This document shows, one piece after another, positions 46,069 through 59,300 of a stretch of 64,000 bases of DNA. The position numbers and the translations under genes are program-made. The stretch is from Ceratorhiza oryzae-sativae (Eukaryota > Basidiomycota > Agaricomycetes > Cantharellales > Ceratobasidiaceae): contig JARWMV010000245.1 in NCBI GenBank assembly GCA_030998015.1, positions 496,001 through 560,000 of the forward strand. Reading direction: 5' to 3'. Positions within the stretch are counted from its first letter, which is position 1. The number at the start of each line of letters is the position of its first letter. The notes beneath the pieces are model-generated. The model was not told the origin of the DNA. It did no database searches and saw only the letters and a list, made by a program, of their open reading frames with translations.

Positions 46069-49000
46069 ATGTCGGCCATCGAGATAGACGAAGCGCAGAT
46101 CGACGAGGGTCTGTACTCTCGTCAGCTGTAAGTTGCCACACCGGATGTCTGGGGCCACGAGCTGATATTTCCCCATTTCGACGCGCGATGTTAGGTATGT
46201 ACTAGGCCACGAAGGTGAGTTACACCCGCGACGCCCCGTTGTTATGCGCTAATTGAGCCTGGATCGACACAATAGCCATGAAACGGATGGCCGCGTCCAA
46301 CGTCCTGATTGTTGGGGTCAAGGGCTTGGGTGTCGAGATCGGTAAGCGAGTCGACCGCTCAAGTTCCCCGACACACAATCTTATTATTCATATTACGTCT
46401 GTTTGTCCAGCCAAGAATATCGTCCTGGCCGGAGTCAAGTCTGTGACGTTGTACGACCCCGAGCCGGTGCAGGTTCAGGATTTGGGTACTCAGGTGAGTT
46501 GGTTGATTTTCGGCGCCAATACAAGGGGGGTCAGGACAAATGCATGAATGAACGGGAAATTCGTCTAGTTCTTTTTGCGCGAGTCGGATGTGGGCAAACC
46601 TCGGGCTGCGGCTACTCTTCCCCGGCTTGCTGAGCTAAACGCGTATGTGCCGGTCAAGGATTTGGGAGGCACTGCTGGGCAGGATATTACTATCGATTTG
46701 ATCAAGGGGTTCCAGGTGGGCGATCAAGGGATGAAGTGTATGCTGTTTAATGACAGGTTGGGATCAGGTGGTTGTTTTGACGGACGTACCACTCAGCAAG
46801 CAGCTCGAAATAAACGATTGGACACACGCGAATGGTGTGCACTTTATTTCTGCCGAGACTCGGGGCTTGTTTGGGTGAGTTTTACTTGCATCGAGTCGTA
46901 AACGATAGATTGATGAGTTCCATAGTGCTGCGTTTAATGATTTTGGCCCCAAGTTTACATGTATTGACCCGACTGGCGAACAACCTCTGACCGGAATGAT
47001 CGTGGAAGTCGACAAGGTTGGTTCCTCCGAGCACCAGAAAGGGATTTGGCTCAGCTTGTGAAATAGGACAAGGACGGGCTTGTTACTTGCCTAGACGAAA
47101 CCCGGCACGGTTTAGAGGATGGTGACTTTGTGACATTCTCCGAGGTCAAGGGTCTCGAGGAGCTCAACGGCTGCGAGCCTCGAAAGGTCACTGTCAAAGG
47201 GCCCTATACTTTCTCAATTGGCGATACTTCTGATCTCAAGGGCAACTACGTCTCTGGCGGTATCTTTACCCAGGTCAAGATGCCAAAGATCATCGAGTTT
47301 GTGAGTTGTATACGATGTATTCTAGTGCCTAGACTTATGCATTCCAGAAATCGCTTCGAGAGTCGCTCAAATCTCCTGAATACTTCATGACCGATTTCGC
47401 CAAATTCGACCGCCCAGCAACTCTCCATGCGGGCTTCCAGGCGCTTTCGGCTTTCCGCGAAAAGAATGGTCACCTGCCTAAACCTCGTAACCCTCAGGAT
47501 GCAGAGACCGTAGTCGCACTTGCCAAGGAGATCGCTGGTTCTGATGCTGAAGATCTGAACACCAAGGTTATCCAGGAACTCGCGTTCCAAGCTACTGGCG
47601 ATATTTCCCCGCTCAACGCTGTGATTGGAGGGTTTATCGCGCAAGAGGCCCTCAAGGCTGTCTCCGCCAAGTTCCATCCTATGGTCCAGCACCTGTACTT
47701 TGATTCTCTGGAGTCCATGCCTGCCGAGGTCCCGACCGAACAGGACGCTGCCCCTCAGCAATCCCGCTATGATGGCCAGATCGCAGTCTTTGGTTCGACA
47801 TTCCAGCGCAAGATTGCAGATCACCGACAGTTCCTGGTCGGAAGTGGTGCGATTGGGTGCGAGATGCTCAAAAATTGGTCACTCATGGGTCTCGCCTCTG
47901 GTCCCAAGGGCGTGATCCATGTCACGGACCTGGACACAATCGAAAAGAGTAACCTGAATCGCCAGTTCCTGTTCCGTGCGAAGGACCTCGGGAAATTCAA
48001 GAGCGAGCAGGCGGCCGCGGCCGTAGCTGATATGAACCCAGACCTGCAAGGCAAGATCATCAGCCACCAAGATGCAGTTGGGCCAGACACCGAGAGTAAG
48101 TAATTTGATGGGCGAGTCTAGACTTATTACTAAGGTTACGTGTACCTAGACATTTATGGTGATGAGTTCTTTGAGAGTCTTGATGGAGTTACAAATGCAT
48201 TGGATAATATCAAAGCTCGTATGTTTATGCGATGTCGATTAGGTTTATACGTACTCACGATGGTCGTCGCCAAGGTTTGTACATGGATCAGCGCTGTGTG
48301 TTCTTCGAAAAGCCCCTCCTGGAGTCTGGAACGCTGGGTACCAAGGGTAACACCCAGGTGGTAGTGCCCCATTTGACCGAGTCGTACGCGTCATCCCAGG
48401 ACCCTCCGGAGAAAGAAACACCCTCTTGCACGGTCAAAAATTTCCCGAACCAGATCCAGCATACTATCGAAGTAAGCACGTTCTAGACTCTATCATGTTC
48501 CTGTAGCTCATGCCAGTCTGAAATTTCAGTGGGCGAGGCAGCAATTTGATTCATTGTTCGTAAAGCCTGCGCAGAGCGTCAACTCGTACCTCTCAGAGCC
48601 TGGCTTTATTGAGAGCACACTCAAGTACGGCGGCCAATCTACCGAACAGATCAGGCAGATCCATGACTACCTTGTTGCGAAAAAGCCTTTGACCTTTGAT
48701 GAATGCATTGTCTGGGCAAGGCTGCAGTTCGAGGAGAACTATGTGAATGCAATCAAGCAACTGCTATTCAGTCTTCCCAAGGACGCGGTACGCATTTCCG
48801 GACCTTGAACCCTGGTCAGACACTCACGGCATTTGATATCGTTAGACGACCAGCACCGGCCAGCCATTCTGGTCTGGACCCAAGCGAGCCCCAGACCCAT
48901 TGGTTTTCAACTCCGAGGATGTACGTTGGGTGCTCTTTACCATATCTCTGTTCGACGACTCATATTTGCTACTTCCAGCCCACCCACCTTGACTATGTTA

Positions 49001-50124
49001 TTGCCGCTGCGAATTTGCACGCATACAACTATGGGCTAAAGGGAAGCACGGACCCGGCATTGTTCAAGCGAGTGGCCAATGCAGTGGATGTCCCCAAGTT
49101 TACTCCTCGTCAAGGTGTCAAGATTCAGATCAACGAAACCGACGCACCGCAAGAAGGTGGTGCTGGTGAGCTATGTGGCATCCTAGGAATCAAAACGGTC
49201 GCTGAAATGTCCCTGCAGAGGTTGACGCAGACAGCTTGGTCAACCAACTCCCAACGCCATCGTCCCTTGCTGGATATCGGCTGAACCCTGTTGAATTTGA
49301 GAAGGATGATGATACCAACCACCATATCGACTTCATCACTGCGGCATCGAACCTGCGAGCACTGAACTATTCTATCCAACCCGCAAGCCGCCACCAGACG
49401 AAGCAGATTGCTGGGAAAATTATTCCAGCAATTGCCACAACTACGTCTCTCGTGACTGGCCTGGTGTGCTTAGAGCTTTACAAGGCAAGGCTGAGTCGAA
49501 CTTTCAAACAAATCTGTATACTGACTTCATCGTTCAGATCATCGACGGCAAGAACAAGCTTGAAGACTACAAGAATGGATTCGTCAACTTGGCTTTGCCA
49601 TTCTTTGGGTTCTCGGAGCCAATCGCCGCAGCAAAGAACAAGGTACGCATGGTGTCGTGTATGGTTGTTCGCGACGTTGACAGCTTGACATAGTATGGAG
49701 AAACTACCTGGACACTCTGGGACCGCTTCGAGTTCAAGAACAACCCGACCTTGCAGGAGGTCTTGGACTGGTTCCAAAAAAACCATAAACTGGACATTTC
49801 GATGGTCTCGCAGGGTGTTTCCATGCTATGGTCTTCGTTTACACCGCCCAAGAAGGTGAGCATTGTTCCTATATAAGCTCCGAGCACGTTTTTTATGCTG
49901 CCACCACAGAGCCAAGAGCGTCTGCCGATGAAGATGAGCCAGCTTGTAGAGAGTGTTAGCAAAAAGGCGATTCCTCCGTGGACAAAGAACCTTATTCTCG
50001 AAGTCATTGCAGCTGACGAGGAAGGCGAAGACGTCGAGGTGAGCCTAATCTTTGAAGAACAGCTTCATTCACTAATCGAATCTTCCCCTCGCTTTAGATC
50101 CCTTTCATCGTGGTTAGGATTTAG
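46069..50124 (+). CDS. UBA1: Ubiquitin-activating enzyme E1
   Basis: Activates ubiquitin with ATP and passes it as a thioester to E2 enzymes, the first step of all ubiquitination. It is a many-exon gene with short introns encoding roughly 1000 aa, the E1 norm. N-terminus [20 protein letters not shown] then [20 protein letters not shown] (inactive adenylation half). The active adenylation half has [20 protein letters not shown] and [20 protein letters not shown]. The catalytic cysteine is in the [20 protein letters not shown] block (codon near 48427). The second catalytic half follows ([58 protein letters not shown]), and the ubiquitin-fold domain ends [15 protein letters not shown] traced the exon joins and found no broken frame over 4 kb. 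It is convergent with the FNT gene. Confidence 0.97.
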
Positions 50125-50300
50125 AGCAAGTTAAGAGCCATTGAAAATGCATGTATTCCCGGATCGGTATTACACCTGTATCAATTCCCATTGAAATTTA
50201 AATTCTCGTATCACTCTTGAATACGTTAAAAGCCAGTAGAATGACAATGAGTCGACCAGCTTCCATCATGCGCCATGCGTTGTCGTGATTGGTATGCATT

Positions 50301-51905
50301 TTACTCTTGTTTGTGAGTTGAAGGCACGATATGCACACTAGTGGCCGAACTGCCACCATCCTCCTCTATATCGCGGGGTTCCTTCTGGAGAGAAGGGTTG
50401 TAGAAATACATGAAAGGAAGTGCGACGAGGAGTGCCTGCGGGGGCAAAGAATCAACCCTGGGACTGTGATGGTGCTTCATATAGATAAGCGTACCCCTAC
50501 AACGTTACCCAGGAATGAAGCGATCAAACTCTTTCTGATGTAATCAGCCACCGTCATCTACAATAAACAACCGTCAGTTGGGCCCTTAACCGTGAGCCTA
50601 TGCATACCTTTGCACCCATCATAATGCCCAAAGGAATAAAGAACCTATGATAATGTTATGAGAATGGGCGTAAAAATATTCTTTCACAAACTGACATGTT
50701 AGCTAAAGAACTCAGTTAGCTCCCGAAAATCCGTCAATTTGTAGCGACATACCGACAACTAAATCCACGGCGAAGTTACAAGTGAAACGGGTGAGCGCCA
50801 GTCGCGAGTGGTCGCGAGGATATGGACATACCGTGATCAAACCCAGCGGCGACGAAAACGAAAATTGGAATAAATATGGCGAGAATCTACGTTTCAGTTG
50901 TTAGACAGGTTTCAATATAACTTGCGTAACTATGGGTCCATACTTTGGAAACAACTTCGCTGGCAGCCATCGCCTGCCAGACAGCAATGCACACGAGCCA
51001 ATTGCACCCTGCAGCAAAGTATGGTTAACCCGGTACTGCACAAACGACAATCCTTCCGAACCAATGCCACGTAAGAAGATCTGATGCCAGTGAGGATCCA
51101 TTGCTTTATGACTGTCCGTGTGAGGGTTAAGTCTACGCAAAACACATGTTTAGAAGTAACGTACATCACAAAATTTCTTATGTAGGTAGGATAAGGCTCG
51201 GCGGCCAATATGCCGGAAGCTACGAGTATCAATGAGTTCATAGGTCTGAGCTTACGAAATTGGTCCCCTACCCTTGGTAAGGACGCCGGCGAAGAAGAGG
51301 CTTCCGGTAAGGTTCCCGAAGAGCACTGGTTTGGCTTGAGTGCATAGTGTTTAAGGGCGTTCTATGGCTTACCTATCGTCCAGTTGAGTGGGATCGAGTA
51401 CCATGGTGCTGCTCTCTTAACCATGAGCATAGGGACTGTCTACATTAAGGGGGTATATGCGCTTTTCAGACATCTGCTCGGCCTATTGGGGATGGAATGC
51501 GGTGCGCTTACCATCATATTACTCGTTAGTAGCTCCTGCCCTTGTAGCACGATCCTAATATATGCGTGTTCAGCCAAAATCCATACAATAACTTCAGCAA
51601 CTTACATCACGAGGCCCACCGGGAACACTAAACCACCCAGGATCTTGACTAGTCCTGGGTTTGCACTGGTCAAGCCAGCGGAGCCACCAGATACGATGAC
51701 ATGCAACAACCCTCCAAAAGATAGGAAGACGCCTGCAATGAACTACATTGAGATTCAGATAAGCTCGTATGGCAACACAGAACATAAGCAACTCGCCACT
51801 TACAGCTTTGAAGAACACGAGGTCAAGTCTCTGCCTGTTCTTGGCCAGAGCCGTTTCAAACATCTTCTGGGCTGTCAGCGCAGGCGTGAGCGTAGTTTCG
51901 GTCAT
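50301..51905 (-). CDS. Formate/nitrite transporter family channel
   Basis: Membrane channel of the FNT family, which carries small monovalent anions such as formate, nitrite or lactate. The chain starts MTETTLTPALTAQKMFETAL. Membrane segments follow: FIAGVFLSFGGLLHVIVSGG, ILGGLVFPVGLVMIVLQGQE then LLTSNMM, VLFGNLTGSLFFAGVLTK, NWLVCIAVWQAMAASEVVSK, LAIFIPIFVFVAAGFDH (with the conserved GFDH/GxxH-type end), FFIPLGIMMGAKV, and a last segment SFLGNVVGALLVALPFMYFY. The helices and the LTSNMM, GNLTG and FLGN motifs fit FNT. At least nine short introns lie between them. The cytosolic tail ends STHKQE. Fungal members of this family are mostly nitrite or formate carriers, but the substrate here is inferred. 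No nitrate-assimilation gene is next to it. Confidence 0.88.
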
Positions 51906-52884
51906 GGTTCTCGTGTTAGATTGGCTATCCTGAGGATGGTGGGGTCCCCGCAACGCTAGAGTGATCGAGGCCTGGCGTACAACGAACTGGCAGGAGCGGG
52001 GACGTTAAAGGTAGCCCGCTAAGCGGGGAGGGGGATCGGCGCGGAGGGGAGAGATGCGACCAGTAGTTCCAGCTGAGGAAGTTGATATATGTCCGGCCTT
52101 CAACTTACACAACTGCCCTCACGCAGCAAGGCACTCTCGGGGAATAGAAGCCTAGAAAGAATGTATTTTTAGTGCAGTGAGCCGCTGCCGAGCCGATGAA
52201 CGGCTACGGTGCTATAATCCCGAGAAGAGAAGAATGTCTCAGCATGGCTGGGTGCGGCTTCCGTGACTTCGTCATCTTTGACACGAGTAGTAGGCATCCT
52301 ACTGAATCAAGCGTTCACAGAGCCACAAGGGACTTACATGAAATCGGTTGCCTTCAACGTTATGGCCACAATACACGCGCATACACCTAAGCCAAATCTT
52401 TATCGTCTCGAGGAATATCGTCAGCCGTGGCAATCGCAATGCAAATTGTTATTTTAGGAATTAAGCCAGTGATTGACAAATAGCTACCCAAGGAGATAGC
52501 CCCAGAAGCCAGTATAGGGGTGCTTTGTCTTAGCGGTGTGTCCGCCTTGGAGATCCGATGACGTGATGCTGGCGAGGAACATGGGTCAAGAGCCGACTAG
52601 GCCACGTGCTCAGCGGCTCGAGAATCTCAGCCTTGACATGTCCAAGTACGCGAACCAAAGTAAAAGCCTGTATATTCTTAAGCCCACATCATAGAACACA
52701 CAACCTATGTAGATGATCAAGCAAAGTCCATGTACAGTAAGCCAACACACCAATTATACATTGTCGAATTAGAAACTTCATTTTGAGGCGCCTTGGCCTC
52801 GCATGCGTTTGATTTGGCGAACCACGCCCTAACCTCTTTTGTTGAAATATTTGCCACACACCTTTAGGTTTAGGATGTTGTACA
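51906..52884. other. Intergenic region, no gene recognised
   Basis: About 1 kb upstream of the FNT gene and downstream of the Zn2Cys6 gene. A CACGTG core lies at 52603-52608. I see only short frames otherwise. Confidence 0.4.
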
Positions 52885-55800
52885 TCACAAGAACCTTTCG
52901 AATAACTCTTCCGAGTCAAATTCTCCACTGAGCATTTCCACGCTGGATGGCAAAACACCAGTTTCGAACACCTGGGCGACCAGCGTGTCCCATAGATTGT
53001 TGCTCATCTCTGCTGGCCCAAGTGAATCTGCGACGAGTGTTGGACTCTGAGCGAGTGTCCGATGCGCGCGATCCAGCTCCGCTGACAGAAGTGGGTCAAA
53101 TAGATGGTGTGGGTGCTGGGGAGAGTAATGCTGAGGGGGTACGTTGATCGAAACCGGTGCAGGGCTGAAGCCATTACCTTCAACAGGTGGCAAACCTCGT
53201 GCGGCGAGCGACCGGTTACGAATGATATGGAGTGCCTTGACGCTCTCAGATGCGACATGATGGAAGGACGACATGGATCGTAGAAGGGTCTGACCGACAC
53301 TGACCCAGTAATCGATATCTTCAGCTAGGGGATGATTAGGTTGAAGAATCAGAGCTGATGCCAGCGTAACTGGATGCGGGCGGTTTTGAGTGGGTGGTAT
53401 AGTTGTTTGTCAGGGTAAGCCAGGGCTATGCTAAATTAACAGTACTCACGCGCAGCGTCGAACGCAGAATTGACACACAAAAACCAGCGTAGTTGATGTC
53501 TTGGACTCTGCGAATGCATGATTTGCTGGAAGGCAAGTAACCGTTTACTGCATGCCGATGTTCGGTTCAAACATATACTCAATAGGAAGGAACTAAACTG
53601 GGAACTCACCAGACTTGAATACATACATCACACGCGTATTGATCGAATGCTTCTTGGTGTTGCTGGCTCTCAGGTTGGTACGGGGGTACATCGCGTTTAA
53701 ATATGAACGGCCGCTATGTCAATCAAGGTAGCGCCAGTGAGCTTCTCTCGTTTCAACGAATAAGGATAATTAAAGGACTCACCAAGAAGAGTAGCCTGAT
53801 GTGATGTACTTGCAACATTAACGTTTGATTCTGGAATAAAATGTATGGCCTTGCACCAGTTTCCCCTGAACCTGGTCGAAAAGCTGATGGCAACGAAAGT
53901 TCAAACACGCGGATTTGATGCTCCATGTGGAGGATCGTGCGATACGTTGGCATGAGCACACCAAAACAGTGGTCAAATATGTCGCCAACAACTCTAGCCC
54001 AGTTTATTTGTAGCAGCTGGAACGCTAAAAATGAATCAGTTCATGATGTGGAGGCAGTAAATGGGAGGGGTTTAATCACTGTGCTCCGTGGGTTGGTTCA
54101 TAGGGTGGGATATGAGTTCTCGCTCCTCGATGAGTTCAGCCTGTGTTGCACAAATCAGATCAACAAGAAAGTAATTTGCTCGAAAAGCTTGACACACCTG
54201 GTCAGCGTTAAGGGGCAATCGACAGTCGCAATGTGAGTTATGGATGATATATGGCCGACAAAGAACGAAATTTTGAAGCCTGTTCATGTGTAAGCAGGAA
54301 TAAATGAATCGCAAGGCCAAGCCAAGAAATACAAACCGGTCATATGCATAGAGAATCCACCAAAGTCTTCGCCGTTGCTCCGCTTCTACTGGGTTCATAT
54401 GCCACTTGGTTTCCCCATCTCGGTGCATGCCCACTATTACACCGTAAGACTCGCCAAGACATCCATGTCCGGACACTTACTCGATTGTGCAGTCCGGATT
54501 GCCGAACCTAGGAAAACGAGTTCATAAGGCATGTCTAATATAGCTATATCGAGACGAACCTATTGTCGCATAATACTCGATCATGTTTCCTTCGTTTTCG
54601 AGGTATATGGTTATTAAAATCATTGCTGAAATACGCTCGAGAGTGGGGCCTTGGGTACGCTCGCTATGAGCTAACATAGTTCGTGCGAAATTGAACATTT
54701 TTTGCCGTAACGTATCTCGGTCTAAAGCGCTTTCAGCCAATATAGCCTAATTCGGGTTTATCTGTATCCGTTCAAAGAAGGAATCGTACAGTCAATAACT
54801 TACTTGTGCATCCGCGTCTCCACAAAACTGTAGTGTTAGCGCGCACATGGCGGCAAGAAGTACGCAAAAGTCGAGGTCAGGAACTGTCTGTGGGCGTGCA
54901 GAGAAGAACTCAAGATAGGCGTCATAAAAAACAGGTTTGTGTACCGCGACACAGTACCAGTGAATTGATGATGCCTCGAAAAAGTAACGTGCGAGCTGGC
55001 CGGTGACATGGGGTGAGGCGGGGAAACTCGCTACTGGGTCGGCAGGATTGGGTTCATCCACGGCCTGGGGTTTAGGCGCGCCAAACTAAGTGAAAAGTTA
55101 GTCGTTTTAGGAAGGATACCTTAAACAGTGTCAAAACGCACTTGAGAGAGTAGAGCTGCGAGAGGGTTCTCTCCCGTACCCTGGGATAATTGCCCGAGCG
55201 CAGCAGCAGCATCCTGTACAGCTCGTTCTGGAACAGGTTGGGGTTGCGAAGCAATGGCATGAACCGCTGGGTTTGTAGAAAGTAACGCAGCCATGTCCGC
55301 TTCCGACATGTTGGCATGGCTGTAAGAGGCGCGGACGAGGGCCTCAAGCTGCTCGATGCGTTGGGCTAGGCGTTGGGATTCCGATGTGTCGATCACGGAG
55401 GGTCTGAACCACCAGTTGAATGTTCCGAGAGGCGGAAAAACGGCAGTACTCACTTGCGAACCTGGGTAGGAGGGCTCTCCATGATACATTGGTCCGCCAT
55501 GCCGCGCTTGACGCTGTAAACAAGAATGAGAAAGGATGCGGTGTTACAGGCGGGCAACCTGCCATCTCGAACATGGGTTTCCACGATCACACTGGGAATC
55601 TGTGTCAATTCGGCCCAGGAGCATGTTCAGGAGTACCTACTTGTTGCTTCCGTCGGTGGCACTCTAAAGTATACAAACAACAAAGGTGAATAGATCTGAC
55701 CAAGGGAGTCCAGATTAAATTTACCTGTGCAACTCCTGTAATTCCGATGAGATTCGTTCCACTTCAGCCTCTCATCCGCATCGACTTACAAGGTAACGCG

Positions 55801-55908
55801 GTTCCTTTTTAGCTTTTTCTTTGGCGGACTTAAGACGGGCGTATCCGCTGTCGGCGGTGTGGGAGAAGAATGTTCCGGGACCGAGCTTGCAGTTGCTGTC
55901 GTCGTCAT
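52885..55908 (-). CDS. Zn(II)2Cys6 fungal transcription factor
   Basis: Fungal-specific regulator with an N-terminal binuclear zinc cluster and a middle homology (fungal_trans) domain. The first four exons (55790-55908, 55725-55735, 55641-55663, 55563-55591) assemble a perfect cluster: KRNRVTLSCTECHRRKQQ then CDRGNPCSRC and VKRGMADQC, with spacing C-x2-C-x6-C-x5-C-x2-C-x8-C. Exon 2 is only 11 nt, and one intron starts with GC. A dimerisation-type helix follows (ESQRLAQRIEQLEALVRASY). The central domain shows HMNPVEAEQRRRLWWILYAY, a hallmark of the family. The C-terminus is SSVEMLSGEFDSEELFERFL. The start MTTTATASSVPEHSSP is the first ATG in frame with the cluster. Regulated pathway unknown. 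The middle exons were not placed to the base. Confidence 0.9.
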
Positions 55909-56120
55909 TGCACAGAGGGACGGCGCACCAAACTCACCATCTTCAAGTTCCCCCTCGACATGTGTTTGGGCCGCTTTGTCCCCATGCACGTGCAGCCACA
56001 AACACGCCCAACAGGTAAAACAATGCTTCTGTCGCAAACACACTACAGCGCATGCGCTCATCCCACGCTATCATATACACGTAATATATGTCTCACACTC
56101 GCACTTGTAAATACAAAAGT

Positions 56121-56382
56121 CTATTCGCCATACAGATACTACAGCAGCGGTTAGCTGTTTATGGTTAGCTTTGAGCCGCTCGCTTACCTCGACTTCGTCA
56201 ACGCCCTCACCCTCTGAAAACTGACCAGTTCTGGGCACTGGTCCAGTGGGAAGCTCGACATCCTCCTCCAAAGCTGTCCCGTCGTCCAGTCCAAACGGCA
56301 GTACCGGTCGGAGCCCAGAGCCCGAACTCGAACGTCTACCGACGGGTGACTTGGGCATCGCCGAAAGGGTTTTTGGACTCAT
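56121..56382 (-). CDS. Possible small 70-aa protein
   Basis: Two exons (56188-56382 and 56121-56138) joined by a GT-AG intron read in frame from MSPKTLSAMPKSPVGRR through an acidic stretch (DDGTALEEDVELPTGPVP) to EVEYLYGE and a stop. No domain is recognised. It lies between the end of the STRIP gene and the start of the zinc-cluster gene, on the same strand. It could instead be an additional 3' exon of the STRIP gene if the stop at 56393 is an error. Confidence 0.35.
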
Positions 56383-56392
56383 GTGCTGTAAA

Positions 56393-59300
56393 TCAACTAT
56401 GAGCTCGGCCCTGGCCGTCTAAAATCAAGCGCACCGCCCAGTTATTATGATTCTCATCAACGGAGCTATTGTCCGATGTGTCGCTCCTCGATTCGTCTCC
56501 CAGAATGTTGATCGACCCGATACTCTCAGAATCACTGATTCCGTCAGCTAACTCGGACGATATCTTGGACAACTGCCTCCACGCTGATTCTCCAGCCTCC
56601 CCTACACCAACATCCTCTCTCGCAGGTCCTCCAGCAGAAACAGGTTGGAAAAGCGCATCAGCAGCGTCGGCTTGGTAGTCATCCCGCTCGCCCAAGTCAG
56701 ACAGATATTCTTCATATTCGGCTTCGAAAGCTGCGTCCTCAGGTATGAACGGTAAAAAGTGGGACGGGTCCGCAACACGCGACTTGAGAGGAGGAAAGAC
56801 GTCCGCTTCGGCCGGAGTACTCGGTGTACCATGTGGGCGAGGGATCTCGCCACCCCCACCTACGCCTAGCGCATCGAGGGTAGGGACTGACTGGCTCGAG
56901 TTGCGACGATGTTGCTGTGAAGGGAGGGTTGCAGCCGCCGTCCCATAGCGCTTAGTATTATCTAGGAAATCTCAAATCAACCCTGCAGAGGAAAGAATGA
57001 GACTGCACATACAAAACTTGACCAAGGTCCTGAGCGCTTGCTCTTGAACCTGAACGGAACGTTGACGACCTAGGCGCGTAAGGCAAGCTCTCCACTCACC
57101 ATGGCGTCAACCACGTCATCCACTTCGGCCCCTGATAACCACTCGTCCCTTAAATCTGGCCTACAGTGCAAGTAGATCAATGTGATGACCTTCATGTTCG
57201 CTATATTGAATTGTCGTAAATTATAATGCTAGGGGTGAGGGACTTCGGTATACGCACATTGTCTCCACTTTCGGCCGCAGTACGGCACCTGGCTCTTCAG
57301 GAGCTTCAAAACGTGCAGTTGCAATATCGGGTGTGATACTTTCAGTATTCGCTTTAAAATAGCCTAAATCACAAGGTACACTTAAGTATTTAGTCGCATT
57401 TCCGGGATTTTTAAGCTTACCGAGCTCTTGTATTGAACCAGTAACCAAATTCGGTGGCTCCGTCCCTTGCTCAACTTTTGCACAATCTTCACAAAGTTGA
57501 TGTTTGCGAAAAAGTTGCGCCATGAGAAATCGGTAATCAGCTCTACATCGTCTTCGATCCTAGGGGGTTGAGAGAGCATATTGTCTTCAGGTCGCTCAGC
57601 AGTCGCATTGCGTGAGAAGTTGAGGTTGCAGAAACGGAAGAAGCTGAAGGAGGGTTAGGTTTGTATAACCGAGCAGTGTTGTGCGTACTTGAATTCCGCA
57701 ATCTCGTTCTTAGCAACGATAACACTCGAGACCTCCTGCATTCCAAACATCTTCAATACCAGCAGGATGCAGTTACTGTCTAATAGAAGTTGCCCAAGGT
57801 GGTGGAACTTCATTATATCTGAAATATGAGCTTAGTTAATAACCAAGTGTGGAACTTAACCAAATCCTTACGGGACGCTTTGAACCACTTGAGCGTAAGC
57901 ATGAGAATCGCCGAAACAGCTTTGCTTGTGATCTCTCGGTGACGCATAACATCAATTTCTTCGGGAGACGGAGGTGGCTGCGGGGGCATTTCTAAAAAGA
58001 TATCCGGTCGAACGAGTTCGAATCACCATCATTCAGTCAGGCAAATTCTGTTTAAGCACCCGGACGAGCAGGTACGAGATTGTCTACTTGCCTCCAACAC
58101 CAAACCCGGATTGTGAACTATTCGGGGGTGGGCCACCCGTTGCGGTAACCGTCGCAAGCAGTAGTTTCAGCAAGACAATCACACAAGGCTGCAGAAGTGG
58201 GAGGATAGAAGCCTGTTTGAAGTTCATATCAGAACGAGCTTATGAAGCAAGGATTAAGCTTACATATATGCTTTCGACCCTTCTGAGCCGTATTAAGTCT
58301 TGCTTCCGTTCTCTCAACTTGCGTCGCTCTTTCCCGCCAGTATCAGGCCCATTGTTTAAAGCCTCCTCTGCTTCCTGGATAAGCCCTTCAAGTTTCTTGA
58401 TATCACTTGGCCCAGCTACGCCCTCAACCACATCGTCTGCTCTCCCGAACGTGCTCGGCACGCCAACGCCAACCCCGCTACCTACCCCAACGCTGATACC
58501 GCTTCCCTTCTCTCCTCCCATCCCTGTTGATACTACGCTTTTGCCGGCCGGGTTCCCGAAGGTAGCGCTGCCATCTACTCCACTCTCCTCTTTCCAACAT
58601 GCCTCGCGGACCTCCCACATCTGCCAAAGCGCTAAGCTTATATGCATATGCTTTTTGTATAGTCTCTCCGCTTCCTCTACCGCAAGTGGCACTGTTCCTG
58701 TCGCACGGCTAAACGGGAACACAAATGGGCGCGTCTGGTCCGTCTGGAATTGGAGTTTCTTTTGCTTCGGGTTAGGCATGCCCATGTTTGGGTTCTGCAT
58801 ATGTGGAGGGGGAGAAGGAGCGGGAGTACCAATCCCCATGCCAGTTCCCATGTTCATTTGCATCGGGTCATGCATTGGGTGGCCGCCTTGGTTAGGTTGA
58901 TTCTGGTCGGATGGAGTCTGGTGATACGGCGGTCGTACAGGTATCGGAGAGAGTGCAGTGGAAAGTCGATCGATCGTAATGTCTTTGTCAGAACTCGGAA
59001 TCTTGGGAACGAATGTGGGATATTTAACGGCCGACTCATGCCTAAATGTGCTGAAGTCGATAGGAGTCGATTTGATAGCTTGTTCTGTACACTAATCAAC
59101 TTGTATTCCGGGCTCGGGCTGGACGGACATACCTTGCCCCACCTCCGTCAAACCTGCAAGCTCCCGGCCTAGCCTTTTCACCCTATCAAGTTCTTTGATC
59201 CCACCTAAGCAGGTTAGGAGGCTCTTCCAAAGCACTAGAAGGAGCTGGGAGTCGCTTTTCAATAAACACGTCATAGTGAGCGTCGTGCACAAACCTTTTT

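Noticed and set aside
50124..50301. Nitrate/nitrite assimilation cluster around the formate/nitrite transporter
   Set aside because: The neighbours are UBA1 and a zinc-cluster factor; no nitrate or nitrite reductase is in the window, so no cluster can be claimed.
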